Source: Magnetococcales bacterium
GTDB lineage: Bacteria > Pseudomonadota > Magnetococcia > Magnetococcales > Magnetaquicoccaceae
Reading direction: 5' to 3'
Assembly (NCBI GenBank): GCA_015231915.1
Contig: JADGAR010000012.1
Coordinates: 1-64,000 of the forward strand
Length of the DNA: 64,000 bases
Part shown: positions 25,870-35,105 of the stretch, in pieces
Layout of the letters: each line of letters begins with the position of its first letter
How positions within the stretch are numbered: the stretch's first letter is position 1
Made by a program: the position numbers and the translations under genes
Notes under the pieces: model-generated
Database searches by the model: none
What the model was told of the DNA's origin: nothing
The model's input: the letters and a program-made list of their open reading frames with translations, nothing else

Positions 25870-26544
25870 ATGCGTGAGATCGAGGGATTGGATATCAACG
25901 ACTTGAGGTCGATTTGCAACGGCATCGATTTTTTTGCCTGTTTTTCGCCTGAGGAGTTGGATGCGCTGATCGGCAAGCATTTGCATGTCGTGGCCTATGA
26001 GGTGGGGGAGTATCTGATCAAGGAGGGGAGTGCCGACGAGCGGAGTCTGTTTTTTCTGTTGTCGGGTGGCGCGAGCGTGGTCAAGCGTGGGGCGCGCATT
26101 CCTTTGGTGACCTTGCGTCCGGGGGATTTTTTCGGGGAGGTTTCTTTTCTCACGGATCGGGTGCGCACCACCAACGTGATTGTGCATCCTCCCGACATGG
26201 GAGGCGAGGGGCGGCGCGATGACGTGCCTTGGCGTGGGGTTGACCAGGCGTCCACGGTGGTGATGCGCTTTGCCCCGGCGTTGCTGACCGATCTGGAGAT
26301 CGGGTTGCGGATCAAATTCAAGGATTTGATTATACAATATTTGTCTGCTCGTGTGGATGCCACCCACGAGCAGGTGGTGCGTTTCACCGGGCAGGATCCC
26401 ATGTTGACGGTAGACCCGGAGTTGGAGCAGGAGTTGCGGGAGTGGAATCGTTCCCTGGAGGAGCGGGAGCGGACCAAGGATCGTCTGATTGCCCAGTTGG
26501 CCGAATTTCTGGATGAGTTGAACCGTTGTTTGGTTATGGAGTAA
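25870..26544 (+). CDS. Cyclic-nucleotide-binding (Crp-type sensor) domain protein
   Basis: The ATG at 25870 has GGAG 6 bases upstream and gives 224 residues. Residues about 15-105 form a CNMP-binding barrel, FFLLSGGASVVK and the phosphate-cassette-like LRPGDFFGEVSFLTD, then a variable stretch and a C-terminal coiled coil (LEQELREWNRSLEERERTKD). No DNA-binding helix-turn-helix is seen, so it is an effector rather than a Crp regulator. Two paralogous proteins lie at 36210 and 36734. The membrane adenylate cyclase next door is the plausible cAMP source. Confidence 0.85.
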   Translation: MREIEGLDINDLRSICNGIDFFACFSPEELDALIGKHLHVVAYEVGEYLIKEGSADERSLFFLLSGGASVVKRGARIPLVTLRPGDFFGEVSFLTDRVRTTNVIVHPPDMGGEGRRDDVPWRGVDQASTVVMRFAPALLTDLEIGLRIKFKDLIIQYLSARVDATHEQVVRFTGQDPMLTVDPELEQELREWNRSLEERERTKDRLIAQLAEFLDELNRCLVME

Positions 26545-26579
26545 TTGTTAGTATTTTGTGGGGATTTTTGTCTAATCTG

Positions 26580-26606
26580 GCTTACGTTAATTGAATTATC
26601 GTAAGC
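26580..26606. repeat. Short inverted repeat between convergent genes
   Basis: GCTTACG and CGTAAGC flank a 13-base loop in the gap between the cyclic-nucleotide-binding gene and rdrB. No T-run follows on either strand, so it is not a clear terminator. Confidence 0.4.
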
Positions 26607-26615
26607 TGGAAATGA

Positions 26616-29015
26616 TCAATTTTCTAAAAAGCGATAGGTTTTTGCATTGGTCGCCAGTCGTTCGATCTGCTCCATGGCCTGATTGGCGGAGAGATGGAAT
26701 TCACGGGTCAAGGTCTCGTAGACATGGGCGTATTCGTTGCGCAGGTTGGTGGCGAAGATGCCGGGGTCGTCGGTGGCCAGACAAACCGCCGGCAGATGAT
26801 CCCGCTCCAGCCCTTCCTTGATCCCCAGCCAGCGCCAGAGGTGGTGCTCCTTGTGGGAGTGGTAGAAACTGATGCGGACGTTGCTGGTGGGCATGGACTC
26901 GATGACGATTTCGCGTTCGTGCAGGATCTTGAGCAGGTTGGTTTGCATGGATTGCAGGATCTCTTTGTGGAAACGCCGGTCATGCAGCAGGTCTGCGGTG
27001 GTCCATTCCGCCCCGCGCGCGACGATGTCGGCGCGGTGATAGCGCACGAACAGATCGAAGGCGCGTGATTGGTGCTTTTTCGCCAGTTCGATCCCATCCC
27101 ACTCCTCCCGGGCCAGGAAGTCCAGACTCTCCATGGTGTCGCGTTCTGGAAAGCAGGCGATCAGGGGATCCAGGCGACGCAACTTCCAGGCCTCCCACAG
27201 AATATAGGGGGGCAACAGCTCGCCATAAATCTCCATGGCCAGTTTCTCGATTTCATCGCGAATCGAGGCCGGGGCCTCCTGGCCTGCGTTGTTCTCCTGT
27301 CCCAGGATGAAACGGGTGAAGAGCAGATTGTCCAGCCACTCCTGTTTGGTGATCGGGATGGAGGGTTGCATGGTGGAAAACCACAATTCCGGGTCGATCC
27401 CCACTGCCGTGGCATGGCCGATGCGGTTGCCCCGTTTCAGATCCAGGAACATCACGGCCTCGTAAATGGCACGCAGGCCGGAAATGAGGTGGACGAAATC
27501 CTCGCCGACGTGATAGGTGAAATTCACGAAACCCGCGCGGCGGAAGCGTCGGTAGAGGGGCGCGAACACCTCCGGTGCGGCGTAGAGTTCGTTGTTGGCC
27601 GCGTCGATGCCGGTCCAGTACCGTTGCACCAGCGGGAAATTGCGGCGGACCTCGAGCAGCGCCCCCGCCTCGCGCTCCAGACGGGTGCGCAAATTCTGAT
27701 TCCGCACCCCGAGTTCCGTAGGGCTTTCCTCTCGTTTGATGAAATGGGCAGTCAGGCGCAGTTGCATTTTTTTGGGATGCGGCAGTTCCCGGTTCCAGGA
27801 CAGGTCGAAAGTGCGATATCCTTGAAATTCCGTATATCCAGAAAAGATGTTTTGCAATAGCGCCACATTCCCCTCATAGCTGTCTTTGGGGGAAAAACGG
27901 CCTTCCAGATAAGAGAGATCCCGACCGCTTTTGCCGCTCAACTGGAAAAAACGGTCCCTGTATTCCTGTTCCGGGCCGGAGCGCAGATTGTTGTTGGGAA
28001 ATTGTTCGAATTGACGGAACCCGAACTGCTCCGGCTGCTGCACAAAGAAGCCGTTGAAATAGCCCCACAGCAGCATGTAGAGGTGGTAGGCACGCACCAT
28101 CACTGCTTCGCAGGGTCTTGAAAAACAGTTCAACATGTGGACATGGAACATCCCTTCCAGAATGGCCGAGGATAGAGAGTCGAAAGCCGGATCGATTCTG
28201 GAGAGGGGGTGATACCAAGGAATGAGCAGTTGCGGGTCCGGCATGTCGTTCAGGTTGCGCAATTGATCGAACTTTGTACCTGTCAACTCCTCTCTGCCAT
28301 AAAGATGACGGATCATGGCCTCCCGCAGGCAGGCGGCAAGACGCAGGCGCTTGCAAAGCTCCTGCTCGGTAATCCCCGGTTCCTTCTGATCGAACTGCTG
28401 GCGGACAATGGGGTTGCCCAGGGCATTGCGGAACGCGTCACAGAAGGCATTGCCATTTTCCAGGGCGAACAGCCAGACCCGATCCGGGTCCGTGGTCCCG
28501 TTGAGGTGCATGTGGAGTTCCATCAGGCCGTGTTGCCGGATGAGTCGTTCCAGTTGCGGGATGTTGGGGGATGGCAAGGTGGTCGGGGAGAGATTCGGCT
28601 GCAAATAATCCTTCATATAAGAGAGCATATCCGTCCAGGCGGCACGTGGCGCGCCGAAGCGTTTGAAGAGGACGAACACATTCAGGGGCAGGGCGGGGAT
28701 GCGCGGCAGGATGCCCTGCCAGGTGTCCATCATGCGCGGTTTGACATTGACGCGCGATCCGTTGATTTCCAGGTATTCGTTTGTGACCCGCCGCAAGGTT
28801 TCATACAGAATGCCCTGCAAATCGGAGGTTTGGTTCAGGGCCTGGTCGAGGAGATTGGTGAAAAAATGGTCCGGGCGCTTGAAATCGATGTTGCGTTCGG
28901 CCAGGAGCAGCCGCTCGCGGATTTTTTCCGGGGTTGGCTGGAGACCGCGCAGATAGTCGAGCAGGCTTTCCGTGTCCGCTAAGAGCTGGCGCAGGATCAG
29001 GGAGGAGTCGTCCAC
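26616..29015 (-). CDS. rdrB: RdrB: adenosine deaminase of RADAR anti-phage system
   Basis: The 799-residue protein has all the zinc-deaminase motifs of adenosine deaminases, spread over the long RdrB size. They are HMH at 168-170 (MELHMHLNG), YHVGED at 501-506 with the catalytic Glu505, RIGHA with His534, PTSN at 709-712 and ATDDPG with Asp749/750. In RADAR, RdrB deaminates adenosine or ATP-type substrates in infected cells and assembles into a large shell with RdrA. It starts at a GTG 3 bases after the rdrA stop, with AAGGG six bases upstream. The adjacent ATPase makes the RADAR assignment much stronger than a generic adenosine deaminase. Confidence 0.93.
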   Translation of the reverse strand: MDDSSLILRQLLADTESLLDYLRGLQPTPEKIRERLLLAERNIDFKRPDHFFTNLLDQALNQTSDLQGILYETLRRVTNEYLEINGSRVNVKPRMMDTWQGILPRIPALPLNVFVLFKRFGAPRAAWTDMLSYMKDYLQPNLSPTTLPSPNIPQLERLIRQHGLMELHMHLNGTTDPDRVWLFALENGNAFCDAFRNALGNPIVRQQFDQKEPGITEQELCKRLRLAACLREAMIRHLYGREELTGTKFDQLRNLNDMPDPQLLIPWYHPLSRIDPAFDSLSSAILEGMFHVHMLNCFSRPCEAVMVRAYHLYMLLWGYFNGFFVQQPEQFGFRQFEQFPNNNLRSGPEQEYRDRFFQLSGKSGRDLSYLEGRFSPKDSYEGNVALLQNIFSGYTEFQGYRTFDLSWNRELPHPKKMQLRLTAHFIKREESPTELGVRNQNLRTRLEREAGALLEVRRNFPLVQRYWTGIDAANNELYAAPEVFAPLYRRFRRAGFVNFTYHVGEDFVHLISGLRAIYEAVMFLDLKRGNRIGHATAVGIDPELWFSTMQPSIPITKQEWLDNLLFTRFILGQENNAGQEAPASIRDEIEKLAMEIYGELLPPYILWEAWKLRRLDPLIACFPERDTMESLDFLAREEWDGIELAKKHQSRAFDLFVRYHRADIVARGAEWTTADLLHDRRFHKEILQSMQTNLLKILHEREIVIESMPTSNVRISFYHSHKEHHLWRWLGIKEGLERDHLPAVCLATDDPGIFATNLRNEYAHVYETLTREFHLSANQAMEQIERLATNAKTYRFLEN

Positions 29016-29018
29016 GCC

Positions 29019-32000
29019 TTACCCTTTGGGGTAGATGAGGTTGATGATGTACTCCCTGGCCACCTGCATCACCGGGCTGCTCTTTGGCACCAAACGATAA
29101 TGCCGCACCCGTCGCAGGAATTCCGACGCGATCTCCCCGGCGATCTTGTCCACTTCTTCGTACTGGAGACGTTCCGATTTCAGCCGCCGGAACAATCTGT
29201 TTTCCGTCATGAGATCCAGGAACTCCCGGTCCCTGGCCGACAGGGCGAGGCTGGCGTTTCTTTTGCCGGTGCGCTCGGTTGCGGGTTCGGTCTCCATGGT
29301 GGGTGCCTCTTCTGCCGATCCATCGGGGAAGGCCAGGAAGGCACGATAGTGCATGATGCGCTCGCCGAAGGCGAGCAGCACGGAGTTGAGCGGCGAGAAG
29401 AGATTGTCGAAAAATTTTCCGCCATGATAGGTCGGCTTCAGTTCCTCCGGTTGCATGTTGTTGACGCGGAGGATGAAGGACCACAAGGATTCCGGCTGGA
29501 GATCGGGTGCGATATACAACCCCCACATCGGACAAGAGGCGATCCAATGGAAGAAGGGGGTCATGTGCCGCAGGGTGTCATAGGGGTTGCCTTCAGGGGG
29601 TGTTTGCGTGAGCAGGCGGATGTTGTCGTAAAAAGGTTTATCGGACAGGGTGGCGTTGCGAAAGATTTCCCCCCGCTCCACGCTCCAACTCTCCTCGATG
29701 AGGAGGGCATTCAGGAAAGCGATGATCTGACGGTGCAACAGATGGCCAAGATAGTAATGTTCAATCTTGAAAAGATTGTCCTGGCTCTCCAGGGTCTGCA
29801 TGAAGCGGCTCCATGCCCGGGCCAATACGACGACGGAGATCCCTTGTGCGGGGGCGGTGTCGATCCACTCCTGGATGGTCTTGAAAAAGGCGGTATCGCC
29901 GGACTCTTCATCGACGGTTTCCGGTTGCTCTGGATTATCGAATTCAATAACCTCCTGATTATTTTCAGCAGTTTTGCTTTGATCCTCGTAGGTGAAAGGA
30001 GGGGTGTCAATGATGTCGGCGATCCATTTGACGGTGGTCAGCAGGGTGAATTGTTCGTTGTTGGCGCCCTGGGCGTAATAGAGCAGTTCGCCAAGGGCGG
30101 CAATGACAGGATAGATGGAATAGATTGGTATACGGTAGCCAGCTGCATTCTTGGTCAAGGTCAAGGGAAAATAAACGAAATGACGATGCCATGAGGAGAT
30201 TCCGTTGTAGAGATCGTCAATGCGGTTGAAATAACCCGCTTTTTTGCCTTGCAACGGGTGATCGTCGGGAATGGCGGCATGGAACTGCATGGCGAAGGTG
30301 TCCACCCCGTGCTGACGTATCCAGTCTTTCAACCAGGTTTCATTGCGGTTTTGCGCATCGATTTGGCTTGGCGTGCCGTAAAGGGTGGCGATCAGTTGCA
30401 CATCCTCCGGCGTTTTCCAGTTCAGTTTTGCTCCTTTGGTCCCCCGGTTGAGCCCTCTCAAGGTAACGAGGCCTTTTTGCAGGACCTGACGAAAGAGGCC
30501 GCTTCTCTCCTTGGCATCCAGCAAGACATGCATGCACGCCGATGCTTTTCGGGCGATACTGATTGAATAATTATTGTATCGTATGCCGATATATGAAATA
30601 TAATCATTAATTTTTAAAGAAGAATTTGCTTGCTGAATAACCTCTAAAATCGTTTGTGTCAAGGCGATCTTGATGAAATACTTAAAATATAAATCATTGT
30701 TGTCGCGAGCGAGATGAGTCACCAGGGCGCCCATGACAATCATCTGGCCGTCGATCTGGTTGTCGTTGAAGTCGGGACGCAAGCGGAAACCGCGTTCCAA
30801 CAGGTTGTTTTGGACCAGCCTCAACAGCAGGTTATCCAGGAGGTTGGCCGGATTGGGATGTTTCAGTTCGATGGGCCGGAATCCTCCCTGATCCAGGGGC
30901 ACGAAGAACATGTCCACCAGATGACTGTAAAAGGTGGGGAAGTAACCGGTTTTTTCGCTCCAGTTCTGTCTGGCGGCACGCAGGAAATTTTGATTGAAGC
31001 GAATGGACTCTCGGAAAAAATAGCGCTGCAAGGCACGTTTGTCGTTGGAATTGTGGATGCAGAATGCCTGTTGAAAAATCTCGCTGACAAAGGTTTCGAT
31101 GCTGTGCTTTCCATCGTACAGCAGATTGTATTTTTGCAATGTTTCGTCGAGTGTGATTAATTCAATGCGTCGTTCTGTTTTTAATACTTTCAGAAGATAT
31201 TCTTTTTCAAGATTATTCAACACTTCTTTATATTTATTGTCGTTATTATCGAATCCGATCAATTTTGGGTCAAAATTCCGAAATTGATTCTGCCGTACCA
31301 TGATCGAATAGAGATTGATGTCCCCGGAAAGCACGGCAATGATCTGCGGGGTGGTCAGGTATTTGCGGATCACCTCGAGCAAAGGCCAACCGGAGACGCA
31401 GTGGGTGTCGATGTCGTCGAACATCACCAGAAAGGCCTTTTTGCCAATCAGTTTCAGGCTCGCATCGACGAAAAGGTGAAAGAGCAAGGCCAGGTCGATG
31501 CCGGCCTGCACATGGCTCAATTCGGTTTCCATCACCCGAAGCGGCTCGAACCAGTTCTGGGCCTTGAGTTTGTCCAGTCCGCTGCCATCGAGGACGGTCA
31601 ACCCCTTGGCCAGTTTGTTGAGGGAGTTCAACCAGTCTTGATAGGCACCATCCCGGGCACCCCAGGAGTCGTGGGCGTTGGGCATGCGACCGGTCAGGTC
31701 GCGGTGACGCAGTTCGGGCGCCTTGTGATGTTCCCACACCCGTTGCTTGATCAACGTGATGATGTGAATGAAGGCGTGTCCTTCGCTCTGCTGCATGGTC
31801 GGGTCGATGATCCTCAATGGCTCGATCTCGGGATTTCGCTTGATCAGATTCAACATGCTGAGCAGAAACGATGTCTTGCCACTCCCGCGCGGCCCGGAGA
31901 CCAGAATCGTGTCGTGATGATGGGTCGGACCCATCGGACCTGGTTTGCCGAGTTGCTGCAAAAAGGGTTCGATCTTGCCAAGGCTCTCCTCCACGTGACG

Positions 32001-32105
32001 AAAAAAGGATTCCATGGCATCCCGCTGGATGATCTCCCGCTCGTCGAACGCCTGGGCATCCCCGGAATGGGTCAGATTAATGATAATTTCAGGTTTTGCG
32101 CTCAT
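29019..32105 (-). CDS. rdrA: RdrA: KAP-like ATPase of RADAR anti-phage system
   Basis: The 1028-residue protein has an N-terminal P-loop ATPase: Walker A GPRGSGKTS at 71-79, and Walker B FLVMFDDIDTH around 226-235, as in KAP/STAND-like NTPases. The remaining two-thirds is a long helical region with no enzyme motif. Size, order (rdrA then rdrB) and partner match RADAR, in which RdrA senses infection and activates the RdrB deaminase. AGGAG lies 9 bases before the ATG. Parts of the gene (about 30560-30700, 31080-31300) are notably AT-rich against the GC-rich surroundings, which suggests acquisition by transfer. Confidence 0.9.
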   Translation of the reverse strand: MSAKPEIIINLTHSGDAQAFDEREIIQRDAMESFFRHVEESLGKIEPFLQQLGKPGPMGPTHHHDTILVSGPRGSGKTSFLLSMLNLIKRNPEIEPLRIIDPTMQQSEGHAFIHIITLIKQRVWEHHKAPELRHRDLTGRMPNAHDSWGARDGAYQDWLNSLNKLAKGLTVLDGSGLDKLKAQNWFEPLRVMETELSHVQAGIDLALLFHLFVDASLKLIGKKAFLVMFDDIDTHCVSGWPLLEVIRKYLTTPQIIAVLSGDINLYSIMVRQNQFRNFDPKLIGFDNNDNKYKEVLNNLEKEYLLKVLKTERRIELITLDETLQKYNLLYDGKHSIETFVSEIFQQAFCIHNSNDKRALQRYFFRESIRFNQNFLRAARQNWSEKTGYFPTFYSHLVDMFFVPLDQGGFRPIELKHPNPANLLDNLLLRLVQNNLLERGFRLRPDFNDNQIDGQMIVMGALVTHLARDNNDLYFKYFIKIALTQTILEVIQQANSSLKINDYISYIGIRYNNYSISIARKASACMHVLLDAKERSGLFRQVLQKGLVTLRGLNRGTKGAKLNWKTPEDVQLIATLYGTPSQIDAQNRNETWLKDWIRQHGVDTFAMQFHAAIPDDHPLQGKKAGYFNRIDDLYNGISSWHRHFVYFPLTLTKNAAGYRIPIYSIYPVIAALGELLYYAQGANNEQFTLLTTVKWIADIIDTPPFTYEDQSKTAENNQEVIEFDNPEQPETVDEESGDTAFFKTIQEWIDTAPAQGISVVVLARAWSRFMQTLESQDNLFKIEHYYLGHLLHRQIIAFLNALLIEESWSVERGEIFRNATLSDKPFYDNIRLLTQTPPEGNPYDTLRHMTPFFHWIASCPMWGLYIAPDLQPESLWSFILRVNNMQPEELKPTYHGGKFFDNLFSPLNSVLLAFGERIMHYRAFLAFPDGSAEEAPTMETEPATERTGKRNASLALSARDREFLDLMTENRLFRRLKSERLQYEEVDKIAGEIASEFLRRVRHYRLVPKSSPVMQVAREYIINLIYPKG

Positions 32106-32159
32106 GCCGCACGGCTCCTGGAAACGCTGGAGAATGTCATGGTTATTAAAATACTCCGC

Positions 32160-32188
32160 ATGATATCGTTTCTTGGTTTGTCAGTCAA
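32160..32188 (-). promoter_or_regulatory. Sigma-70 promoter of the RADAR operon
   Basis: On the minus strand TTGACT (32183-32188) and TATCAT (32160-32165) are separated by exactly 17 bases, in an AT-rich spacer. This gives a leader of about 48 bases before the rdrA ATG at 32105. Confidence 0.7.
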
Positions 32189-32602
32189 GAGTTATTGGCA
32201 AAAAAGAGGTCCGTATGCCAACGCCAGAAGCCGACTCGGTTTCGGTAATATTTTTTGATTCCATGTTGATTATTTATATAATTAAAAGCCGTGCCACATT
32301 TGATCACCGGCTTGCCGGCCAATCCGGTGATGCAGAGCCGAAGATCCGTTGCGTCAATGCTGGCAGCGCATCTGCCGCAGCAGAAAAAATGGTTGTGTGA
32401 CGTTCTGTTACAACATGATTGGCACCATCCCGCCATGTGGTGTCTGGCAAAAAAAAATGCCACATAAAAAAAATTTGTTTGCTAAAAGTCCGTTCAATTG
32501 GCTATGATCTTCCGCAAGAGGGGATAAGTGGAAGGACAGTGATTGTTTTTTCTATTATCCTATAGTTATAAAAATGTTCAAGTCAGTCAGGAGTCGAAAA
32601 CA
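32189..32602. other. Intergenic region between rdrA promoter and cold-shock gene
   Basis: This AT-rich gap contains no gene I can support. It has hairpins around 32435-32465 with TGGCA/TGCCA arms and an A8 loop, and a GCAAAAAAAAA run. The cold-shock gene transcript probably starts near 32510-32560 after the TTGGCTATGAT stretch (about 32499-32509), giving a long leader typical of csp genes. Confidence 0.5.
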
Positions 32603-32815
32603 ATGTCGCAATCGGTACGTGGTACGGTAAAATGGTTCAACAATTCGAAAGGGTTCGGCTTTCTGGCCCCGGAAGACGGCAGCGAAGATGTCTTCGTACA
32701 CTTCTCCGCCATCAAGGCCGAAGGTTTCAAATCCCTGGAGGAGGGACAAAAGGTGAAATTCGACGTGGTGCGCGGCCAAAAGGGACTGCAAGCCGCCAAC
32801 GTCGAACCGGCCTGA
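32603..32815 (+). CDS. Cold-shock domain protein (CspA family)
   Basis: The ATG at 32603 with AGGAG 9 bases upstream gives a 70-residue protein of standard length. RNP1 (KGFGFLAP) and RNP2 (DVFVHFSAI) are intact. It binds single-stranded RNA and DNA and melts mRNA structure. A strong terminator follows. Confidence 0.96.
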   Translation: MSQSVRGTVKWFNNSKGFGFLAPEDGSEDVFVHFSAIKAEGFKSLEEGQKVKFDVVRGQKGLQAANVEPA

Positions 32816-32845
32816 TCGCCCGCCTGGAATTCGCAACCAGCCACG

Positions 32846-32882
32846 CCGCCCGAAGCCCCCGGCTTCGGGCGGTATCGTTTTT
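32846..32882 (+). terminator. Rho-independent terminator after csp gene
   Basis: CCGCCCGAAGCC and GGCTTCGGGCGG form a 12-bp perfect stem with a 3-base loop, followed by TATCGTTTTT. It isolates the csp transcript from the next gene. Confidence 0.9.
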
Positions 32883-32897
32883 ACAGAACCGCACGTA

Positions 32898-34007
32898 ATG
32901 GTCACCGAATTTTCCGAAAAATCATTTTTTCTCAAGGCGTTTCACGGCTTGACCCTCGCCCTGGTCCTCTCCCGGGAGAGCGATCCGCAACCGGAAACCA
33001 TGCATGCCCTGGCCGGGGTGCTGCAAGACCTCTTCGCCCATCGGGTGAAGGCGCTGTTTCTCGTCCAGGAGACCAGCCAGATCCGCGATTTTTTGCATGC
33101 CCTGGACGAACGTCTGCATCACGCCTGTCACCACCTGGCCACCTTCCAGCCCGGCGAGATCCCGGTGGCCCTCTGGCGTCGCCCCGCCATGTGGACCTCC
33201 CTGGGATTCGCCATCCCGGAGATCCCGCAATTCCTGGAACAGGTGGCCCGCCTGGGCAGCGTCCTGCGCCTGCCCCGCGTGCTGCTCATCGATCACGCCG
33301 GCGGCCAGGCGTGGCGCGACGACAAGAACGTCCGGCCCGGTTTCGTGAACGCCCATCGCCTGCGCAACTTCCCGGAAACGCCGGAAAACCGCCTCTATTT
33401 GCCCGCAATCCGCACGTTGCTTTCAGGCGGCGTCGGGGCCGTGACCCTCTGCCGTCTCCAGGACCTGGAGACCGAACTCTTTTCCTACGAAGGCGCGGGC
33501 ATCTTTTTCGCCCGCCGTCACTATTGTCAGGTGCGCCGCCTGACCCTGGACGACTACACCCAGGCCGCCGCCATGATCCGGCGCGGCGAAAGGGAAGGCT
33601 TTCTTTTGCCCCGCTCCGACGAGGAGGTCACCGCCCTCCTGACGCAAGGCTTCGGGGCTTTCATCTCCGAACACCACCTCGCCGGGGTCTGCGGCCTGGT
33701 CACCGCTCCCTACCGGGAGGAAAATTGCGGCGAAATCACCGCCCTCTACGCCCTGACCCGCTTTCATGGCGAGGGGGTCGGGGCGCGCATGGTCATCCGT
33801 ATCGTCCAGGAGGCCAGGCGCAGCGGACTGCGTGCCCTGTTCGCCTGCGTGGGAGACCGGCGCGCGGTGGAATTTTTTGGCCACCACGGCTTCCGGACGG
33901 TTGCCCATTCCGCCCTTCCCGATGCAAAATGGCGCCATTACGATCCGGCGCGCAAGTCCCGCATCACCTGTCTGCTCAAGGACCTGCCGCCAATTGCCGG
34001 GAGTTAG
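32898..34007 (+). CDS. NAGS-like GNAT acetyltransferase with kinase-like N-terminal domain
   Basis: The 369-residue protein has a degenerate amino-acid-kinase-like N-terminal part and a C-terminal GNAT domain (from about 210; AALYALTRFHGEGVGARMVIRIV includes the acetyl-CoA loop G-x-G-V/I-G). The intermediate stretch ELFSYEGAGIFF is the junction typical of N-acetylglutamate synthases (ArgA type). It therefore probably makes N-acetylglutamate for arginine synthesis, though a different acceptor is possible because the kinase-like domain is short. Confidence 0.7.
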   Translation: MVTEFSEKSFFLKAFHGLTLALVLSRESDPQPETMHALAGVLQDLFAHRVKALFLVQETSQIRDFLHALDERLHHACHHLATFQPGEIPVALWRRPAMWTSLGFAIPEIPQFLEQVARLGSVLRLPRVLLIDHAGGQAWRDDKNVRPGFVNAHRLRNFPETPENRLYLPAIRTLLSGGVGAVTLCRLQDLETELFSYEGAGIFFARRHYCQVRRLTLDDYTQAAAMIRRGEREGFLLPRSDEEVTALLTQGFGAFISEHHLAGVCGLVTAPYREENCGEITALYALTRFHGEGVGARMVIRIVQEARRSGLRALFACVGDRRAVEFFGHHGFRTVAHSALPDAKWRHYDPARKSRITCLLKDLPPIAGS

Positions 34008-34013
34008 AGCGCT

Positions 34014-35105
34014 TTGGAGGAGATCGTCATCATCGGCGCCGGGGTGATGGGTTGCGGCTGCGCGCATCGTCTGGGCGAAGCGGGCCACAAGGTCACGCTG
34101 TTGGAAAAATCCCTGCCCGGAGCGGAATCCTCCGCAGCGGCTGCCGGAATTCTGGGCGCACAGTCCGAGGTCTCCGGCCCCGGGCCGTTCCTCGAACTTT
34201 GCCTGGCCAGCCGGATGCGGTTTCGCGACTATGCCCGCGAACTGACCGAACTGACCGGCGTGGCGACCGGATACGAGGATTCCGGAGTCCTGGAAGTGGC
34301 CCTGGATCCCGCCGAAGGCCGCATCCTGGCGGCACGCGCCGGCTGGATGGAAGAACGCGGCCTGCGCATCGAACTGCTGGACCGGGAAGAGGCGCGTCGC
34401 CTGGAGCCGGCCCTGACCGAAACCATGGTCGGGGCCAGCTGGTTTCCCGACGATCACCAGGTGGATCCGGTGGCCCTTTCCGCCGCCCTGGCCGCTGCTG
34501 CGGCCCGTGTGGGCGCGGTATTCCGTTCCGGGGAGCGGGTGCGCGAAGTGCTGAGCCGCAACGGCCATGTCACCGGCGTGCGCATCGGCGACGGGGTGGT
34601 CCCGGCGGATCGGGTGGTGGTGGCGGGAGGGGCCTGGAGCGGCGAGATCCGGGGGCTGCCCCCCTTGCGGGCCTCGGTCAAGCCGGTGGCGGGCCAGATC
34701 GTGCGCATGGAGTGCCGTCCACCCTTTTTTCGCCATGTGGTTTACGGCTGCAAGGGATACGTGGTCCCACGCCGGGATGGGCGGGTGGTGATGGGGTCCA
34801 CCCTGGAGGACCGGGGCTTCGACAAGGCCGTGACCGTGGCGGGCCTGCACCGCATCACCGGCATGGGCATGGAGATGGTCCCCGCGCTGCGCGATGCCCG
34901 CTTCACCGGAGCCTGGTCCGGCCTGCGGCCCGGCACCAGCGACGGCCTGCCCCTGCTGGGCGAGTCTGCCACGATGCAGGGACTCTATTTCGCAGCGGGA
35001 CATTATCGCAATGGCATCCTTCTGACCCCCATCACGGCGGAAGTGATCCGGGATCTGATCCACGGGGTATCTCCCTCGGTCGATATCGCCCCGTTCGCCC
35101 CATGA
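34014..35105 (+). CDS. thiO: FAD-dependent glycine oxidase (ThiO-like)
   Basis: A TTG start gives 363 residues beginning with the FAD-binding Rossmann motif IVIIGAGVMGCGCAHRL. The C-terminus has DGLPLLGES and YFAAGHYRNGILLTPITAE, as in ThiO and related amino-acid oxidases. ThiO oxidises glycine to an imine for the thiazole of thiamin. No thiamin genes are adjacent, so another amino acid substrate is possible. The stop overlaps the mnmA start (ATGA). Confidence 0.8.
   Translation: MEEIVIIGAGVMGCGCAHRLGEAGHKVTLLEKSLPGAESSAAAAGILGAQSEVSGPGPFLELCLASRMRFRDYARELTELTGVATGYEDSGVLEVALDPAEGRILAARAGWMEERGLRIELLDREEARRLEPALTETMVGASWFPDDHQVDPVALSAALAAAAARVGAVFRSGERVREVLSRNGHVTGVRIGDGVVPADRVVVAGGAWSGEIRGLPPLRASVKPVAGQIVRMECRPPFFRHVVYGCKGYVVPRRDGRVVMGSTLEDRGFDKAVTVAGLHRITGMGMEMVPALRDARFTGAWSGLRPGTSDGLPLLGESATMQGLYFAAGHYRNGILLTPITAEVIRDLIHGVSPSVDIAPFAP

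Noticed and set aside
26616..29015. Ordinary purine-salvage adenosine deaminase
   Set aside because: At about 800 residues it is more than twice the usual size and is coupled to a large KAP-like ATPase.
32185..32463. 92-residue minus-strand frame, possible third RADAR gene
   Set aside because: It runs across the rdrA promoter and has Cys/His-rich, non-coding-looking composition with no ribosome binding site.
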